Positions 49,136-63,497 are shown, counted from the stretch's first letter. The stretch is 64,000 nt of DNA from Clitoria ternatea (GCA_037962975.1 JAYKXN010000129.1:186001-250000); one strand, 5' to 3'. The notes: generated by a model from the letters alone, not told the origin. Program-made: numbers and translations.

Positions 49136-50416
49136 TAGATTGTGTGTTGTTTTACTCGTAACATAATTGTTGTCATTACAGCTTTGTTGATAGTAGTCAC
49201 ACTACCAAAGCGATTACTAAGGTTTTGAAGGCCCAGTGGGATGGTCCATATATATCTTGGACAGATGCTGGGAAGGTTGTGCAAGATAGGTGGTTTGACA
49301 CCTTCTCGGTAAGTTCCTAGCTCATTTATTGTGACTTGATTTGTAAAATAGACCTGTTATTAATTTTGATTTCTCAATTCATTTTACAGCGTGATTACCA
49401 GTGGGCGGAGGGTATGATTGATGAGATTAGGAAGGTCTTTGCCACAAAGACCTCCAAAATCATCAAGAGTACCCTTTGGAAGGTGAGGGACAAGGGTGAG
49501 CGCCCTCGTTGGATCCCGAAGGACCATTGGGACGGGATGTTCCAGAAGTGGGGCGGGGTCCCATCCCAGCAGGCGAGTGCTCGGAATAGGGCCAACAGAG
49601 CCGCCGATTCTGCAGCCTCGGTTTACACTGGGGGTAGCATTTCAACCCTCGAGCACAAGAAAAGATTTGTAAGTATATTTATGTTAAACATTTCTATTAT
49701 GATTCGTCTTACATGTTTACAAATAATAATCTCAATGTTTTTTGTCCACCACAGGAGCAGAGGGAGCACCGGGAGCCTTCTTTGTTTGAGGTCATGCAAA
49801 TGACCAAGAAGAACAAAGCCGGTGCATGGGTAAACTAGAAGACTACAGAGCTAGCGGTATTTACTTTTAACTGACACATGCTTATAATTTACAAATCAGC
49901 TTACTAATCCTATCATTGTTTTTGAATTTACAGGAGGCGTATCAGGCCAGGAGGGCCGAGAAGGAGGCGGACCTGGTGGCTTCCACTCCTGAAGGGGAGG
50001 TTCCTCCCACCCTATCTTGTTCTGACGACAACGCCATCTATATGGAGGCTGTTGGCGGTGTGAACAAGAAAGGGAGGGTGTTTGGATTGGGTGGCGTCGG
50101 CACGCAGCTGGCGAAAAAGGGGAAGACCCCTTCCTCTTCGTCTTCCTCTGGTATTCCGACTGAGGTCATTCAGGTAATTCAAAACCTGAACGATGAGCTA
50201 CAGGAGGAGTGACGTCAGAGGCAGTTGCTGTTGGAGCGGCACGAGGCGGACCGACAAAAGGCCGAGGCGGACCGACAGCGGGCCGAGGAGCAACACGCCG
50301 AGACTCGTCGGCAACTTGCTCAGCAGCAGGAGCTACTGATGCAGTTGATGGCGAGGCTACCTCCCCCCACTTCCCAGGCGCCCTCACCACCACCCCAGCA
50401 TCCCCCACCACCTTGA

Positions 50417-50764
50417 TTGTAGTTCTTTTATTTATACACATTGTATATTTGATTTTTAGTTATGTTATATTTTCATTCAGTATTTATTTTGTCATTCTTT
50501 ATTTATTATGTCAATATTTATTGGTAATTACATTCAAATCACAAAGCCTTATTCTACCTATCATTAATAATTCAACCTATTTGATAAATTAATTTAATCT
50601 ATTATTTTGTTTTTAATAATAATTTATTACTTCAAAAAAATTATTTTAATTTAATTAAAAAATTTTATCAGCCAATACAAAATACAAAATATTAAGATAT
50701 TTTTAAAGTTAAATTAACAAAACCAGTCAATATTGAATCAATTTTAAAAAAATTTAAAAATTCC
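50417..50764. other. 3' untranslated region of CACTA-C
   Basis: AT-rich sequence lies between the stop codon and the 3' subterminal repeats. It contains several AATAA-like stretches that could serve polyadenylation. Nothing else is seen. Confidence 0.4.
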
Positions 50765-51230
50765 CGTTAGCGACGGTCCACGTCCGTCGCTGACTTATTA
50801 ACACTAGCGACGGACGTTGTGGTCGCTACCTGACAACCACTAGCGACGGACGTCGACGTCGCTACATCGCAACCACTAGCGACGGATATTGTGGTCGCTA
50901 CATCACAATCACTAGCGACGGAATGCCTTGGTCGCTGTATCACTACCTATAGCGACGGCATACGGTGGTCGCTGGTGGCTGTTAGTAGCGACGGGGTCTC
51001 GAGGTCGCTGTATGGCAACACTTAGCGACGGCTGGAGTTATTGGGGCAGAGACGATTTTAGCGACGGCCTTACGCCGTCAATATGGTAGCGACGGCAAGT
51101 ATGTGGTCGCTGATGTGTTTTCGACGAGGGTTTTAGCGACGTCCTCTTTCCCGTCTGCGATGCCGTCGCTAATGGTTTTAGCGACGGGAATTCCATTGAC
51201 TAGCGACCAATTCCTTCCGTCGCTAACAGT
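50765..51230. repeat. CACTA-C 3' subterminal repeats
   Basis: TAGCGACGG and GGTCGCT recur about every 20-40 bp, often as facing pairs (for example ACTAGCGACGGACGT then GTCGCTAC). They mirror the 5' array at 40640-41175. Confidence 0.85.
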
Positions 51231-51246
51231 TGTTTTTTTAGTGGTG

Positions 51247-53682
51247 TTATGGATTGACATCCAACTTCTAAGATCTTTTAGATTTCTTTTGAAAAATATA
51301 ACTCATATATTTGCATCATACTTTCTTATTATTATAAACCTGTGTAAATATCTCAAAAAATGACTTCTTTACTTTCATGATGTCATTTATCATGACATTT
51401 GTTTGAATCTCACCAATCATGACTATCATCAATACATATGACATCTTAATTTTCAGAGTGGTAACATAAATTTTGATTCCAAGAGTGCAGTTAAATTTTA
51501 AAAATGTATAATTAAATAATTTTGATAATAATTTTTACTTATATATGTATGGTTTTAATCTTTTTCCTCTTTTTAAAATAAAATTTATCTTTTAAAAAAT
51601 CAAATAAAGATAAATTTAACCTTGAATTGATTTTATTCATTAAATATATCTTATATCTAGTGTTGTACGCTACAATAGAGACGCCATAAAGATATATAAA
51701 AAATTATGAAATTTTAAAATCATATAGTAATTATAAATTTTTGAAGATACAATCAATGATAATAGAATATTTGATATATACCTATAAGTTGGACACACTA
51801 AATATATAAATAGTATTAGCATATGTGTATAATCATATCGTTTGAAATAGAAAATCAAACTAAATAAATATGTTAATTTTATTTATTTTTATCATTTTAA
51901 TTTCATTTCTATATTGGAACTTTTTTCTCTAGACGAGGATTTTATATATGTTAATAAATGAATTCGTAGAATGTCAATTTTGAGTTTTTAGGTCACGGGT
52001 CACACTTAAAATGTGAATTCTTGGAGTCTATAAGTGTTTTTCATACCCTAAACCCTAAACCATACATTATAGAATTAAAATGAATAAAAAATAAAACTAG
52101 CATATTTTCTAGTATTATCTTCATCTCAATCAAAAACTTGTGTTTTTTTTTGTTACCACAAGATGGGAGCGCAATGAGATGAAGCGCTTTTTGAGGATAC
52201 AAAACCTGTTGAAAATGCTTGTGCTAGGAGTGCTTATTAATTTAAAGAGATCTTGTGAGTGTGTCCACCAAAGGTGATTATGTATAAATTCTGACAGTAA
52301 TAAAGTTAATGAACTAACTTGTGTTTATTGTAAAAAAAAATGTTGAGACAATAATCCCTTAAAATAGGATTCCTTGACAAATAATAAAATGTTTATTGAA
52401 TAAAAAACAATTATAAAAATCAGTGAAAGGATTAGATTTCAATAAAAGTCATCATTATTAATTAAGTATACTTTAATTTGATTAAGATATATAAAAAGAA
52501 CCATCTAATAGTATTGAATTTGTTGTTGTTATTATTATTAAGCCAATACTAAATTGTTATACCAAATTACATAAGAAGATTATGGGGTGGCTTTAAATAT
52601 AAGACTGAAATATGTCACTCACAGATGTTGTTAAAAACCAACAAAAGAATTTGTCGTCATAGTGGACATTAAATGCTATGTACTACAGTTACACCATTAA
52701 AATAAAGAACAGTTAAATTTAACATCCTAAATTGGTGTAAGTTTTATTATTTTACTTGGTGTTAATATTTGTTATAATGTTTAGAATACAAGTAAATGAT
52801 CATCGTTTGATAATATAGATTCATTGTGCATCCATATATATATATATATAAAGTGTGAAAATTTGGTTATTATAAAAGATAAGACATGATATATTTAAGA
52901 GGTCTATACATACAGAGAAGACATATACTATCAAAATCTTAATTTTATCTTAAATTAGAAATGTCAAATATGGTTATTAATGAATAACTAAAACTTATTT
53001 AGGCACATTTGTTATATTAGATTTATAAAATGTCATAATATCTATAGTCTTCTATCTAATAATAGGAGTCAAAAAAATGTATATTGATGGCAACAAATAT
53101 TAGTCATAGTCATTGGTTGAGGAAAACACACATAACTAATTTTAAAATTAAATTAACACTTCACTTTATTTTTCAGATGGATTCAGTATAATTTAATTTT
53201 AGGACAATTTATAATATCATATTTAATAAGTGGCAACATTTCATGATATGACTGATTAAACTAATCTCAAGTGAGTTTGCTAAATTAAATACACAATATA
53301 TGTTTGGGATCCCTTGAGTCATTTAATGTTGCTATGGGTCCGTATGCATGGCTTAATGCAAACTAAATTTTGAACCCTAAATTATTGAGAGAAAATATAG
53401 CGTCACATAAAGTAAATCTAAAGGTTGAGAATCAAAAACTTATCAACTTTATACATATAAAGATGAATTAGAAAGAGAAAATGTACAATGAAAATAGTTT
53501 TTATTTTTGAATTATATAACAATACCAAATTATGGATTGACATCCAACTTCTAAGATCTTTTAGATTTCTTTTGAAAAATATAACTCATATATTTGCATC
53601 ACACTTTCTTATTGTTATAAACATGTGTAAATATCTCAAACAATGAATTATTTAATTTAATGATGTCATTTATCATGACATT
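51247..53682. repeat. Satellite array, block 7
   Basis: The unit interrupted by CACTA-C resumes with TTATGGATTGACATCCAAC and runs to about 52822, where the next unit starts. It includes the inverted module (51900-52045) with CCCTAAACCCTAAACC. The next unit is cut at 53683 by an LTR element. No gene is seen. Confidence 0.85.
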
Positions 53683-56600
53683 TATAACACCCCTGATTTT
53701 CTGTACTCGAATCCCGATGTAATCGTCATAATTAATAAAAATACGAATAAATTTTTTGCGTTTAAAAATATTTCCAAGACACCACCATGATCACATTAAG
53801 ACCCGAATCATAGAAAACCAAAGAGTGAGATTTAGAAACCTATAACTGGATCGAGAAATAGTTTGCCCATTCGGTATACAAAAATAACAGAGTTTACAGC
53901 GGAAGAAGAATGTGTATACCGGGCACACGCCTAGTCCCATATATGAAGATATGAGAAAAGGCTCGGCAAGAATGCAATGGCATATCATAAGCCTAATATA
54001 CAACCATCATCATTTTACATAATCGCATAAGCATGTGATGCCTAAGATATAAGTATATACTCATCTATATGGTCATGCGTCATACATCATCAATGTTCAT
54101 ATTCATAATAGACCATAACCAATCCAACCTCAATTCATATATCTCCACTATTAGTACATCATCCAAATGTATAATTATATTCATAATTCGTCCATCAATA
54201 TCAATAATTACAACATCATGCTATCCATTATATACATAACACATTACATTACAATGCTGCCGGCCAAGGCACTCCGTTACTACTATTTACCTTTCCAAAA
54301 GCTTTACTTTTAAAAACATCCTCTTCCCATGGCATTCCTGCATCAATACTAAAAAGTAGACCACCTGGGAGAGTGAGTTATACATTTTAAATAACGATAT
54401 GAATACAATTGAAATTATGTGCATATGCATATCAACATCATGTATGCTTTGCTAAACTCATCAACAATCATCATAGATTATTAATTCAACAATATATATT
54501 CATTTCATACTTATTCATCAAATCATAGCAAAGCAAGCATATACACATTTGTCACACCGCCACAATGGGCCAACACATATCTTTCACATCGCCTCAATGG
54601 GCCAACACATCAATATAGACCATTCTGGTCTTTCATCAAAGCCACCACGGGCTAACATAATCATTAACAATCATAAACAAATACACCCTTCATTACCTTG
54701 GGCCATCACATATATATCGTCATATTCAACATCATTTCATATATTCATAACATTTATTACTTTTATGTGGTCTTTCGGTATATTAATTACCCATCTCATC
54801 AACACCATACCATCATCTCAATCATCATCAATCATCATCATATTCTGGCATATCTCCATGCTATATGCAAATGCTCTTATGGCTAATGCATATGCACAAT
54901 GGAATTAAAAATAACGATTGCGGATCCGACTGTGGGAATAAACACCAAATTGTGGGTCGAGCATAGGTGTGCTACTATACCCCTACTCCAGTAGAAAAAT
55001 GTGTACACATATCTCAAAGCATGCATGCATCTCAACAACATCTTTTACTGGTACCAAACCGCTATCGCCCATCTGTAGCACTAGTCACCCCGTGACTTGT
55101 GGATCAATAACATGGCCTCACTTGCCAAAAGTGCTACGGGCCCCTCCCGAACACACATCGAGAGAGCCGTGTCCCATCGGACACCGAGGTAACTCGCTCA
55201 CCATAGAGCCGCCCGCCCACTGGGCCCGCCACATAGGGTGCCTCGTCACCAAACTATGGACAGCTTTGTGACTCACACACCGAGTCACAGGGGAAACAAC
55301 AATACGCTCGTGCACTGAGCCGCCCTCCCACTGGGCCCGCCTAGTGGAACCCCCTAATATTCCACATAGACAGCGATCGATATGCCATGGATGCAATGTA
55401 ATGCAAATCAAATGCATTCTCACTCTGTGCATCCTATATGCCACTCATCAAACATCATCATCATTATCACCAACACCACCATACACCTTAGTGGATTTCA
55501 TCATTTTTGGTTTCTTAGCCATTGCTTTCAAGTTTTAATGTGGCATTTTCATCTCAATATATTTCACAATATTTAACATCATACACACAAGTCAATACTT
55601 GTAATCAACCACAATGGCATTTCAATATTACATAATATTCATCAATATTATCACACTTTCATTTAGTGGAGTTTCATCTCATTATTCATTACCATTGTCT
55701 CATGTATACCTTTATAAGTATATATATTTGTGTGGCATTTACAACATTTTCAATTTCATATTTCATACCACACATACAAGACCATGCTTGTATCACACAC
55801 AATGGCACACAACAATTTATCAATATAAATATACACCTCTTTATGCAAGAGAGTGCTCAACATCATCATCTATCATTATTTAATGCCATTTAATTATCCC
55901 TTCATTAATTTCAAATTTGCTCTAGAACATATCTCATAATCCTACCATCATAATCTCATTATCATCCTCTCATCATTCTGTTTCAGGTCGTAAATCCATC
56001 ATAATTCATTATTTTAATTCATGTGGTAAATACATAATTAATTAATTCCCATGTACCAATCAACCTTAATCACCACCATGATTTATCATCATCGCGTATC
56101 TCTCATACATCCCCATATTCGTCTTAGGTTTACCTCATAATGCCAAGGTCTAAACTAAGCCTGCCACCATAAATAAAATAGAACAATTCAATTCTGGGGA
56201 AAACTCGCTTAAGCGAGATTCGCATCCGCTTGAGCGAGATAGGCCAGGTTCTCTTGGGTGACTCCCTTTCACGTAAGCAAAAAACATTCAGTAGCGTTTT
56301 CACACTCACTCGCTCGAGCGAAGCACCATCACACTCGGTCACTCGCTCAAGCGAGGATCATCCAGTAACCAATTCCTCTAACACTCACTTGAGCGAGGCA
56401 CCTACTCGCTTAAGCGAAATCTGACCAGGGGTCGTCCTTACCAACACTCGGTTTTCACTCTGCAATTCATTCAAAACCGACTCATCTCACTCAGTTGTCT
56501 ACTCGGTAAAATCAATCAAAATCGACTCCCAACATTCAGGTTTCCACTCGGAAGAATTTCCCTGAAACCGGCTCAAAGCACTCAGGTTTTCCATTCAGCA

Positions 56601-59234
56601 AGATAATCCAGACCGATCCATCACACTCAGTCCTCCACTCGGCAAAATCAGTCCAGACCGAGTCCTCTCTCACTCAGTCTTCCACTCGGTAAATTCATTC
56701 CAAATCTGAGTCATCAATCAGTCTTTTACTCGATAGTTTATTCCAAATCGACTCCCCTTCTATTGCACACGAGTGAAGTTATTCCAGAGTACTTCTGGAC
56801 AAACTCACACCGTATACCCCTATAGGTGCCATCCCACTCGGAATTGCACACTCGGACTCCACCATCAAGTTCCATTCGGAATTACTCTGACCTCTCATCA
56901 CTCGGAGGAATTCACTAAGCTGTCTCACTTGGACCTATTTAAATCTTGTCCACTCGGAACATATAACTTTATTCACTCGAAAGAGGACTCCTAGAATACC
57001 TCAATCAGAACCATCACAATCACTCTCCCCTCGGGAGAGGTTCATTCGGGATTTTCCACTCGGGAATAATTAGACCTATCATTACTCGGGGAAATCTCTC
57101 GCTAAGATCCCACTCGGAATAGGTTTATTAAAATGGATTTCTCTCAGAACACATTTCTCTCAGATTCCTTTTAAGTCTTCACCACTCAGAAAAAGGCCCA
57201 ATGGCTATAGCCTCACTCGGAACAGCTCACACAATATTCCACTCGGGAGGTCCCGTCTCGGACATAGCTCACTCGGGATCTCACTCGGAAATTCACCACC
57301 TCATGAAGTTTTAAGACTCCAGCTCGGACAGAATTCGTCCAGCACCTCACCCATTCACCACTCACTTGTCTCGCTTGAGCGGAAGGCTAGCTTGCTTGGG
57401 CGAGATTGGTCCAGAAGCTAATTCTCTGAAGCAGGGGACTCTCGCTTGGGCGAGATCCCATCTCGCTTGGGCGAGACCACTCGAACATAAGCAGAATCAA
57501 CAATTCTTACAACTTAACACCTGAAATTTCACTCTAGGCCAACTGATTCACCATTAATACATCATACTCATCACATGAGGCATATAAAACTCGCTCTGAC
57601 CATTCATACTTAGGAATTCTCATTCCAACTCATCAATTACTCCTTTAAATTCCAATTCATCAACTATAATCACTCATCTCAAAACAATCCTCTATATCTT
57701 AACTCGTTCATTCATAAATTTTCACCATCATTTAGTTCACGTCCAACCAAGGGACCATCAAACACTTATCATCAACATTATACATATATATATACATTTT
57801 CATAAAATCGATATAAGCCAAGCCATCATTCATCACTTCATCAAATTAATCATATAAGACATTCATGGCAAGGCATTGCATGAGTTCCACATAGACATAA
57901 TTAACAATTAATTCACTCATGTAATTTGAAATGCAAACTTCTCTCCTACCTCGAGAGAAGAACCGCCACACGATTACATCAATCATTTCGCATCATCCAC
58001 AATTACACATACACATGTAATCAATAAATCATCACAAGACATCACATCTCTTAACTTATGATGAAGTCCTAGACTTGTCTATACCCCAAATTCATATGCC
58101 TATGTTAGGCTTTGGGAATTCCCTTCCCCAAAGCTAAGATCTTCAAAGTCTCAAAGGGTTAACTATACCCAACAACATCAACACTTAAGATTAATCCCTT
58201 AAATCAACATACCCATATACATGCATATATCTTCATTTGCAACTCATGACTTAGTTCACCATTTTTATCACATCAATATTCAACTCCTATCCTTCAAATA
58301 TTCATTTCTATGTATAACATCATTCCAAGGTACCAAAATCATCAAAATCATCAAGTGGGTCAAAATCCCTAAATTATTAATACTTAGGGTTCCCTTTCCA
58401 AACATTCAAGCCTAGGGTTTCCATTTCCACCCACATGCAAGGTTTCTAACATCACCATCTTCAACTCAACAACCCCAAAACCATAAATAAAACAAGGTGG
58501 AGGTAAGAAATCTTTACCTCAAGCTTAAGCTCCACCAAACGAAAATGAAGTGAGGAAGAGGGAGGAGATGATCCCACAAGCTCCCAAGCTCCATAGATGC
58601 CTCACATTCCCAAACTCAACTCTTGATTTTAGTAAGAGGTAGAAGAAGAAGGAGTGTGGGACGGTTTTGGAACGAAGGGAAAATGAAGAAGAAAGGAAAT
58701 GAAGAGTGAATGGAGGGAGAAAGCACCCCACGGTGATAAGGAGAAAGATAGAGGAAATTTTAGTGTAAATTGGGTATTATCCCTTGGGCAAATGAGTGTA
58801 TCAAGTTACTTTTACCAATGGTTAATAATTCCCCATTATCCAACGGGTAAAAGAACCAAGTGATAAGGAGAAAGAGGCCACGGTGATAATGGGAGGAGAA
58901 AAGGGATTTTTGGTTTTCTTTTAATTCCAATTGGTTCGTATTTCCCCAGTTATTATCATACATCGAGTCCAATTAATTATTTCCTTGACACCAAAAATCA
59001 TTTTAAATATACCATCTTAACCACGATAATTTTTTGAATATTCTAGACCCGTCAAACATCTAATTAAATCATATGGGTCCCACATCACCAGTTAATTCCT
59101 CTGGTTCCGGTTAGTCTTAATTTACCGATAATTCACCTCTAATGTTTAACAACATCTCCCATAATTATTTGATCATAAACAATCAATTATCATCATCCAA
59201 TAAATTTATTTTTAAAAAAATCCGGGATGTTACA
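53683..59234 (-). mobile_element. 3' LTR of a Tekay/chromovirus-like element (~5.5 kb)
   Basis: Read on the minus strand, the LTR begins TGTAACATCCCGGATTTTTT at 59234 and ends CAGGGGTGTTATA at 53683 (TA in place of the usual terminal CA, one change). It shares motifs with the solo LTR at 21249-24614: reversed CCGAGTG repeats (56430-57300) and a TTC-rich stretch about 500 bp from its start. It also holds several CTCGCTTGAGCGAG-type palindromes. ORFs in it are short and compositionally biased (His/Ile-rich from CATCAT repeats), and I accept none as genes. The length is large even for this group, so it may contain a nested or expanded segment that I cannot delimit. Confidence 0.65.
56204..57480. 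repeat. Palindromic CTCGCTTRRGCGAG repeats in the LTR
   Basis: Perfect or near-perfect 14-bp palindromes such as CTCGCTTAAGCGAG (56204-56217), CTCGAGCG at about 56311 and CTCGCTCAAGCGAG (56342) cluster at 56200-56420 and again at 57365-57480 (TCTCGCTTGGGCGAGA, three times). Between the clusters the CACTCGG motif dominates. Their role is unknown. Confidence 0.75.
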
Positions 59235-59866
59235 ATCCACCCCACCAACAAGAAACTTCGTCCTCGAAGTTTAACCTCGGCATATATCATAAGGCCACAC
59301 TTCGGCCACATACCAGTAGAGTCTAATGACACCAAGAAATAATATTGGACTTCCCAAAGTCCAAAGGATATGATCATCATCACTCTAACCAAATATAAAA
59401 CTTTATATATATCAAAACCAATCACCACTCATCAATTCTCAAGTTTGTTCATCATTACCCTCACATTCATATCCAGTACCACCGGATAGGTTCAATACAT
59501 TTACCATAAGCAGTTACAACACTACACTTGCCCGGTCTATGTGTTGCTACATCCGACATACAAGAAGGTATCCAAATCCACCTGAGATCGGTGCAGAAAT
59601 ACACGTTGCCACAATGCCTATGGCATGTAGAGACATATCAGGGTAAGTACCTTCATGTCCTATCGCTCATATTATTCATGTCAATTCAAATAATATTCCT
59701 TCACACACGAGACTTCCTAAGAAGTCACACAAGCCCACGAGTAATATACTCGCATCATATTATCATTTAACCATAATCCGGCGTGAATCATGCCATGCAA
59801 TTCACCAATTGTCATCCATCATAACCATATATGGATACGTTAACCATAGATTTCGAATCATCATAG
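59235..59866 (-). mobile_element. Truncated internal 3' end of the LTR element with polypurine tract
   Basis: Directly next to the LTR start, the minus strand reads GTTGGTGGGGTGGAT, a polypurine tract, preceded by a frame with FEDEV (CTTCGAGGACGAAGTT). This pattern is typical of the end of chromovirus polyproteins just before the tract. The rest of the internal region and the 5' LTR are missing; at 59866/59867 the sequence passes straight into satellite (GAATTAGAAAGAGAAAATG). No reverse transcriptase or integrase motif remains. Confidence 0.7.
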
Positions 59867-62800
59867 GAATTAGAAAGAGAAAATGTACAATGAAAATACT
59901 TTTTATTTTTGAATTATATAACAATAGCAAATTATGGATTGACATCCAACTTCTAAGATCTTTTAGATTTATTTTAAAAAATATAACTCATATATTTGCA
60001 TCACACTTGCTTATTGTTATAAACATGTGTAAATATCTCAAACAATGACTTATTTACTTTCATGATGTCATTTATCATGATATTTGTATGAATCTCACCA
60101 AGCATGACTTTTTTATGTGTAGAACCTTTTAGTTATTAGTGTGGAAACATATATTTTGATACATAATAGTAGTTACAGTTTAAAAATCTAGAATTGAATA
60201 ATTATATTAGAAAACTTTACTTTTATATATAATTTATACTTTTGTTTCATTTAAATAAAATTTATTTTTTTAATCAAATAAAGATAAATTTAATAAATCG
60301 TCACTTCTCAAATTATTTTTATTCATTAAATATATGTTATATTTAGTGTTCTATGCTATGATTGAGACATCAATAAAAATGTAATAAAAAGATATATGAA
60401 AATTATTAAAATTAAAAATCTTATAATATTCATATATTTGTGAAGACAAAATTATTATGGTAGAAAATGAACATTTGATATAGAGACATTGTCTTTTTTC
60501 AAATAAATAAGTAATACTAACACTATCATAATGTTTAAAATATATAAACAAACTAAGAAAATTATATGACAAAAAAATATATGATAAATAACTTGACAGA
60601 AACAACTATCAGCTTAAGGAATTCACACTCTAATTGTGATTTGACGTAAAAGATCAAAATTGACATTTTATGATTCCATTCATAAACATAAAATCTTTGG
60701 CTATAAGAAATTTAACATTATAGAACTAAAATTAAAATGAATAAAAAATAAAACTAGCATCTTTTCTAGAATCAGCTTTATCTAGATCACAAACTTGTTT
60801 TTTTTGTTACCGCAAGATGGGAGTGCAATGACATGAAGCACTTTTTGAGGATACAAAACCTATTGAAAATGCTTGTGCTAGGAGTGCTTTAATTTAAAAA
60901 GATCTTATGAGAACGTCCGTGAAAGGTGATTAAGTATAAATTCTGAAGGTAATACAGTTAATGAACCAACTTGTGTTTATTATAAAAAAAAAGTGTTGAG
61001 ACAATAATTCCTTAGAATAGCATTACTTGGCAAATAATAAAATATTTATTGAGTAAAAAATAATTACTAAAATTAGTGAAAGGATTAGATTTTAATAGAA
61101 GTCGTCGTTATGAATTATGTACACTTTAATTTGATTAAGATATGTATAAAGAACCATCTAATAGTATTTCATTTGTTATTATTATTAAACCAATACTAAA
61201 ATGTTATACCATATTACATATGAAGATTATGGGGTGACTTTAAATATTAGAGTTAAATATGTCACTCATAGACGTTGTTAGAAGCCAACAAAAGAATTTG
61301 TCATCATGGTGGACCTTAAATGCCATGTACTACACTTACACCATCAAAATAAAGAATAGTAAAATTTAATAACCTAAATTGGTGTAGGTTTTATTATTTT
61401 GCTTGATGTTAATGTTTGTTTTAATGTTTAGAATACAAGTAAATGATAATCATTTAATAATATGTATCCATTGTGCATCTATCTATATATATATAGTGTG
61501 AAAAGTTTAGTTATTGAAACAAATAAGACATGACATATTTAAGAGGCTTATACGTACAGAGAAGACATATACTATCAAAATCTTAATTTTATCTTAAAGT
61601 AAAAATGTCAAATATGGTTATATAAATGAATAACTAAAACATATTTAGACACATTAGTTATATTAGATTTCTAAAAAGTCACAATATCTTTAGTCTTCTA
61701 TCCAATAATAGGAGTAAAAAAATCTATGATGGTGGTAACAAACATTAGTCATAGTCACGGGTTGAGGAAAACTTATATAACTGATTTTAAAATATAAATA
61801 ACATTTCATGTTAATTTCTAGATAGATTCGGACTAATTTAATTTGGGGACATTGAATAAAATGATATTTAATAAGTGGCCACATTTTATCATGACTGATT
61901 AAACTAATTTCAAGTGAGGTTGCTCAAATAAATACACAATATATGTTTGGTATCCTTTGAGTTATTTAATGTTGCTATGGGTCCGTATGCATGGCTTAAT
62001 GCAGACTAAATTTTGAACCCTAAAAAATTGATAGAAAATATGACGTCACATAAAGTATGTAATTCACTTATAGCAAAAAAAGATTATATAAGAATGGTAC
62101 AATTTTATTTAATAACTTCAAACATTGATATATGTTTCATTATTTTGTATTATGGTAACATGTTTTAGAATATTTAAATTTTAAATCAATGATAATTATT
62201 ATACATATTAATAAGTATTATATATATTAAAGATATTTAATATTACATAATAATATTTAACATACTTATGACTAGAGCATGATACTTAGTTATTATAAAT
62301 GTTTTCAAATCTTATACATTTTTATTTGTTGGCTATTTATTAACATACAAATCAAACATCACATATATCTTAGAATCATCCTTTTGTTACTCTCATGAAC
62401 ATGTGTAAATATAACAAACAATGACTTACTCATTTTTATGATTTTATTTATCATGACATTTGTTAGAATCTCATCAATCATGACTTTTTATATGTAGAAC
62501 ATATTAATTATTAGTGTGGAAACATATATTTTGATACCATCAGTAGTGAAAGTTTAAAAATCTAGAATTGAATAATTATTTTATAATTTTTTACTTTTAT
62601 ATAGAATTTCTAATTTTGCTTCATTTAAATAAAGTTTACTTTTTAAAAATCAATTGAATATAAATTTAATAAATCGTCACTTCTCAAATTATTTTTATTA
62701 ATTAAATATATCTTGTATTTAGTGTTCTCTTCTATGATTGAGACATCAATAAAAATGTAACATTCATGAAAGAGTTATATAAAAATTATTAAAATTTAAA

Positions 62801-63497
62801 ATCTTATAATATTCATAAATTTGTGAAGACAAAATTATGATGGTACATAAGGAACATTTGATATAGAGACATTGCCTTTTCAAATAAATAAGTAATACTA
62901 ATACTTGTGTATAATCATAAGGTTTGATATATATAAACAAACTAAGAAAATTATATGACAATAAAATATATGATAAATAACTTGATAGAAACAACTATAA
63001 ACTTAAGGAATTCACATTCTATTTGTGATTTGACATAAAAGATCAAAATTGACATTTTATGATTCCATTCATAAACAAAAAATCATTCGCTATGAAAAAT
63101 TTAATATTATAGAACTAAAATTAAAATGAATAAAAAAATAAAACTAGCATCTTTTCCAGGATACAAAACTTGTTGAAAATGCTTGTGCTAGGAGTGCTTT
63201 AATTTAAAGAGATCTTGTGAGTGTTTCCACCAAATTACATATGAAGATTATGGGGTGGCTTTAAATATTAGAGTTAAATGTGTCACTCATAGATGTTGTT
63301 AGAAGCCAACAAAAGAATTTGTCATCATGGTGGACTTTAAATGCCATGTACTACACTTACACCATCAAAATAAAGAACAGTAAAATTTAACAACCTAAAT
63401 TGGTGTAAGTTTTATTATTTTACTTGATGTTAATGTTTGATATAATGTTTAGAATACAAGTAAATGATAATCATTTGATAATATGAATCCATCGTGC

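Larger units (their letters stand above)
48569..50416 (+). pseudogene. Ptta/Transposase_24-like second CACTA protein gene with four in-frame stops
   Basis: Five exons fit without phase error: 48569-48918, 49182-49308, 49390-49668, 49755-49856 and 49934-50416, all with GT-AG introns (446 codons). The product starts MTGRRLPFSRGGGSRTP, then a Pro/Thr repeat. The conserved core is WDGPYISWTDAGKVVQDRWF, RDYQWAEGM, RWIPKDHWDGMFQKW and YTGGSISTLEHKKRF, then LFEVMQMTKKNKAG, and a C-terminal Arg/Glu/Gln coiled coil (50213-50370) before a Pro-rich tail. This resembles the plant Ptta/En-Spm family. Stops lie at 48725, 48752 and 49836 (all TAG) and 50210 (TGA); each is one C-to-T change from CAG or CGA. 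The ATG overlaps the spliced stop of the TNP2-like gene (ATGA). Confidence 0.85.
40616..51246 (+). mobile_element. CACTA family C: 10.6-kb element with decayed transposase genes
   Basis: The element starts CACTACTAAAAAAATCACAA and ends TTGTTTTTTTAGTGGTG. It is flanked by TTA (40613-40615, 51247-51249), and removing it restores the normal satellite sequence CCAAATTATGGATTGACATC. Subterminal TAGCGACGG/CCGTCGCTA repeats lie at 40640-41175 and 50765-51230. The plus strand carries a TNP2-like gene (45981-48572) and a Ptta/Transposase_24-like gene (48569-50416), both broken. The minus strand of the long leader carries captured host fragments (43268-43735, 44166-44282). It derives from an autonomous element but is now defective. 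Confidence 0.95.

Noticed and set aside
54549..54908. ORF of 119 residues rich in His, Ile and Ser in the LTR, and 54969-55271
   Set aside because: Composition follows CATCAT/ATCATC-rich DNA; no recognisable domain and overlapping frames of similar length.
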